Below are positions 62,044-64,000 of a stretch of DNA of 64,000 bases, in pieces. The translations under genes were made by a program, and so were the position numbers. The notes under the pieces were generated by a model, which was not told where the DNA came from, did not search any database, and saw only the letters and a list, made by a program, of their open reading frames with translations. The DNA is from Mariniphaga sp. (lineage in GTDB: Bacteria > Bacteroidota > Bacteroidia > Bacteroidales > Prolixibacteraceae). Within the stretch, counting starts at the first letter, position 1, and the number at the start of each line of letters is the position of its first letter. The stretch lies in the NCBI GenBank assembly GCA_024636975.1, contig JAGXGA010000041.1:1-64000 (forward strand), read 5' to 3'.

Positions 62044-62061
62044 ATCCGTTTTAAACGTTTA
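62044..62061. repeat. cargo-edge palindromic motif, copy 3
   Basis: ATCCGTTTTAAACGTTTA, identical to 26503-26520, again to the left of a structured repeat (83 bp away) and right of cargo genes. Confidence 0.6.
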
Positions 62062-62080
62062 TAGTCTTCATTTCCTACCG

Positions 62081-62110
62081 GCTAAATTAACAAAAGTTCC
62101 TTCAGTTCCT
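62081..62110. repeat. direct repeat, right copy
   Basis: GCTAAATTAACAAAAGTTCC plus TTCAGTTCCT, matching 57922-57951 with three differences. Confidence 0.6.
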
Positions 62111-62143
62111 GCAAAAATTATTCAACAACATATAAACCACATC

Positions 62144-62222
62144 GCGTCAGGGATAGAAGCGGCATCCTTTTATGAAGCCATAAAGCGGAATAAAAGATAC
62201 AGCGGATGGCCCGCCCGGATAC
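62144..62222 (+). repeat. structured dispersed repeat, copy 4
   Basis: Almost identical to copy 5 (63463), with one base less in the middle and a diverged 3' end (GGATAC for GGACGC). Together they bracket the single gene at 62454-63329. Confidence 0.75.
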
Positions 62223-62453
62223 TCTGGCATACAGTAATTAATTTCCTAAATTTAATAGCGGTTTAACAGGTCCGGTTTTTTGATTCGATTTATTCACAAT
62301 TAAAAAAAGATAATAACATCCTTTTGATTCTAATTTCGATTATTAGAGGTAACTTGTAGATGTTAGTAATTGTTTTTACTCAGCACTTAAAATCGTCAAA
62401 AGCAATTTACTAGAAAATCGAATTCAAATTGAATTCGAAAAAAATAAATAGAT
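62223..62453. promoter_or_regulatory. upstream region of the orphan cassette gene
   Basis: About 230 bp before the plus-strand ATG. It contains a direct repeat-like AATCGAATTCAAATTGAATTCG pair (GAATTC twice, forming CGAATTC/GAATTCG hairpin at 62417-62437), a possible operator. No good TAnnTTTG was found. Confidence 0.35.
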
Positions 62454-63329
62454 ATGCCTACAGATAAAAATCGTTCAGTTTCAGAAAGGAAAATTATGCC
62501 GGATGGCAGAGTTTTTATTCCGCCTTATGATGTGGTTACCAATCCACCTCTTCCACCACCTTCTCAACCTCTGGGTCCACCTCGACCTAGGCCGACAGCT
62601 AAAGGCTCCCTTAGCATTAGCCGTATTCATGAGGAGTTGCGTAAAATTTACACCGATTGCATCAGGGATACGAACAGAGCTTTCCGGGGCGAAGCCCCAG
62701 AAAACCCAGAAGATCATTCACACGATCATATCCATAAAAACCCACGTGCTTCTCTAAAAGAAAGAAGTGACTGGCGTTGTGCGCCGGGAATAGGTTGGGC
62801 AGGAGATGGTTGGTGCAATGATGTCACAATGGAGTACGAGACTATCTGTCAGGTACCTGCCGTACCTGAGGAGGGCTATTTTCAGTGCGAAAACGTAAAT
62901 GAATGGTTTGTTCAGTTGAATAACTATTTTCATTACAAGCTTTCTTTCGGCTTTGGTATTTCTCGATCTCTTTATCAGACGTGTGAAATCCGGGTATATT
63001 GCGATGGTTGGAAACCTAATATGGCTCCTGGTACCGGAGGAAAAATTAAAGTCGTTCAACTGCCCCCAATTGAAACTTACGGCCCAGCGGGTCGTTGGGA
63101 ACAATTATTGGGCACAATAACATTCGGATGGACAAGGGAAAAGGTTCAGAATGGTTTACAAGATCAATATTCGGGTAAGGTTTCCAAAATGGTCCATATT
63201 ATTGACGTGGATTCCCTCTCAGGTTCACCTGCTACTTCATTGGGAATCGATGGTAATGAGTCCACGCCATTGAATCAGAGAAGTATCATTTGGGATATAC
63301 CACAACCAATGGTTGTAGAGGGAAATTAG
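62454..63329 (+). CDS. orphan protein carried between two structured repeats
   Basis: 291 aa, no family recognised. The N-terminal 50 residues are Pro-rich (NPPLPPPSQPLGPPRPRP), then HDHIHKN with several His, and a C-terminal domain with Trp and Cys (SDWRCAPGIGWAGDGWCND, CQVP, QCEN, CEIRVYCDGW), in which paired Cys could form disulphides or bind metal. No signal peptide. Plus-strand and alone, unlike all neighbours, so it looks like a recent cassette; a toxin or immunity-type function is conceivable only from context. Confidence 0.6.
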   Translation: MPTDKNRSVSERKIMPDGRVFIPPYDVVTNPPLPPPSQPLGPPRPRPTAKGSLSISRIHEELRKIYTDCIRDTNRAFRGEAPENPEDHSHDHIHKNPRASLKERSDWRCAPGIGWAGDGWCNDVTMEYETICQVPAVPEEGYFQCENVNEWFVQLNNYFHYKLSFGFGISRSLYQTCEIRVYCDGWKPNMAPGTGGKIKVVQLPPIETYGPAGRWEQLLGTITFGWTREKVQNGLQDQYSGKVSKMVHIIDVDSLSGSPATSLGIDGNESTPLNQRSIIWDIPQPMVVEGN

Positions 63330-63462
63330 TAGGTAAAAATTTTTTGAGCATTCCAAAACTTGTTAAGATTTAGATAGTTTGAATCTTTGGCTAGTTTTGA
63401 ATTTCTTTTTCTATTTGTTAGAATTACTACTTAGTACAATAGTTTTTCTCTTTTATCCTTTC

Positions 63463-63542
63463 GCGTCAGGGATAGAAGCGGCATCCTTTTATGAAGCCAT
63501 AAAGCGGGAATAAAAGATACAGCGGATAGCCCGCCCGGACGC
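63463..63542 (+). repeat. structured dispersed repeat, copy 5
   Basis: 80 bp, best-preserved copy: GCGTC/GACGC outer stem, CTTTTAT/ATAAAAG inner stem, GCCCGCCCGG near the end. It ends 6 bp before the stop of the next minus-strand gene. Confidence 0.75.
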
Positions 63543-63547
63543 CCACA

Positions 63548-63874
63548 TTATAACCTCCCTGTTTTCCTGGATACATTTCTCTTCTGTTCAAACACATAAA
63601 TCTTCCTGTCAGCCACTAAAATATTATCAGGCAGGTATTCCCTAAGAATTACAGGCACCCCCGGGCAGATACAAAACGAGGTTTTATCCGGTGCAATTTC
63701 ATGATGTGATTTTGATTTCAGGTGGTTCCATACCTTTCTGCCCACCAGTATCGGAAAACGGGATTGCATCAGGTCATTATTTTCAGCTGTCCTGTTTTCT
63801 AACAATCCCTGCAACGGTTCAACAAAGGGCAAATCAGGCGAATTTTGGCATAAATTTCCGGAATTCTTTTTCAT
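63548..63874 (-). CDS. uncharacterised small protein of the element
   Basis: 108 aa (MKKNSGNLCQNSPDLPFVEPL). Basic C-terminal half (FEQKRNVSRKTGRL) with ICPGVPVILREYLPDNILVADRKIYVF. Position suggests another gene of the prophage, whose rest lies to the right. No family recognised. Confidence 0.45.
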   Translation of the reverse strand: MKKNSGNLCQNSPDLPFVEPLQGLLENRTAENNDLMQSRFPILVGRKVWNHLKSKSHHEIAPDKTSFCICPGVPVILREYLPDNILVADRKIYVFEQKRNVSRKTGRL

Positions 63875-64000
63875 GATGGTTTTTATTTAGTTTACAAATA
63901 CGGTTAAAAATTAAGTTAGCCTGCGACAGAGCTTCTCTTTATTCATGCGCCTTACAGCACAAAAAAGAAGCAAAACAGGCTGTTAATGGTAAAAAATTTA

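Larger units (their letters stand above)
61897..62143. other. cargo-edge intergenic region with repeats
   Basis: Contains the 18-bp palindromic motif (62044-62061) and the right copy of the direct repeat (62081-62110), then the structured repeat at 62144. No gene. Confidence 0.5.

Noticed and set aside
21062-63542. The dispersed structured repeat as an integron attC site
   Set aside because: No GTTRRRY/RYYYAAC core pair is present in any copy and no integron-type integrase is seen; spacing and orientation only look integron-like.
63875-64000. Right attachment site of the element
   Set aside because: No repeat of the tRNA-Tyr 3' end is found here or anywhere else in the window right of 4251; the element continues beyond the window.

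Overview
Bacterial chromosome from the phylum Bacteroidota. The evidence is a glycoside hydrolase with a type IX secretion sorting domain, a DUF4199 membrane protein, promoters of the TTG-N19-24-TAnnTTTG type, integrases and amidases of Bacteroidota flavour, and no clear Shine-Dalgarno sites. Family or genus cannot be fixed from this window.

Layout. 1-4251 is host sequence: a secreted glycoside hydrolase, a family-2 glycosyltransferase, a DUF4199 protein, the small SRP RNA, tRNA-Thr(TGT) and tRNA-Tyr(GTA). From the 3' end of tRNA-Tyr onward the window is one large integrated element that continues past 64000. It starts with a tyrosine recombinase (4482-5693). Its backbone is a tailed prophage on the minus strand, read right to left: ClpP-like protease/scaffold, major capsid protein, probable tail tube protein, a PLD-like protein, terminase small and large subunits, then, after a 17-kb interruption, portal, head-tail connector genes, tape measure (after a second interruption), baseplate proteins, tail fibres with LamG and collagen-like parts, holin, amidase and a spanin-like protein.

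Four blocks of cargo break up the phage operons. (a) 21.2-26.4 kb: two adenine methyltransferases plus McrB/McrC-type restriction genes. (b) 31.4-40.6 kb: a set typical of conjugative elements (ArdC antirestriction protein, an N6-methylase lacking its catalytic motif, RadC, DUF4326, and small zinc-finger-like proteins). (c) 40.7-47.5 kb: hybrid histidine kinase and response regulator, AbiE toxin-antitoxin pair, and a broken HipA N-terminal gene. (d) 56.3-63.3 kb: an AT-rich set of HEPN, DUF4238, DUF262 and DUF3800 genes and one orphan gene, all likely anti-phage or toxin functions.

Two signals stand out. First, most genes in block (b) carry long hairpin leaders (two sequence families, four complete copies and one fragment of the first, three copies and one fragment of the second). 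Their arms covary between copies. In every nearly complete copy the 3' arm, read from loop to base, carries a -33 TTG and, exactly at the base of the stem, a TAnnTTTG-like -7 box. This is the geometry expected of a promoter that works on folded single-stranded DNA, as in the F-plasmid Frpo, and it points into the gene. The gene content (antirestriction, methylase, radC) also matches what is described for the radC RNA motif. Second, a structured 70-80 bp element occurs five times, always at the edge of a cargo block; at three right-hand edges a CGTTT-AAACG palindrome lies 36-90 bp to its cargo side. Together they suggest a defined way of loading defence cargo into this prophage.
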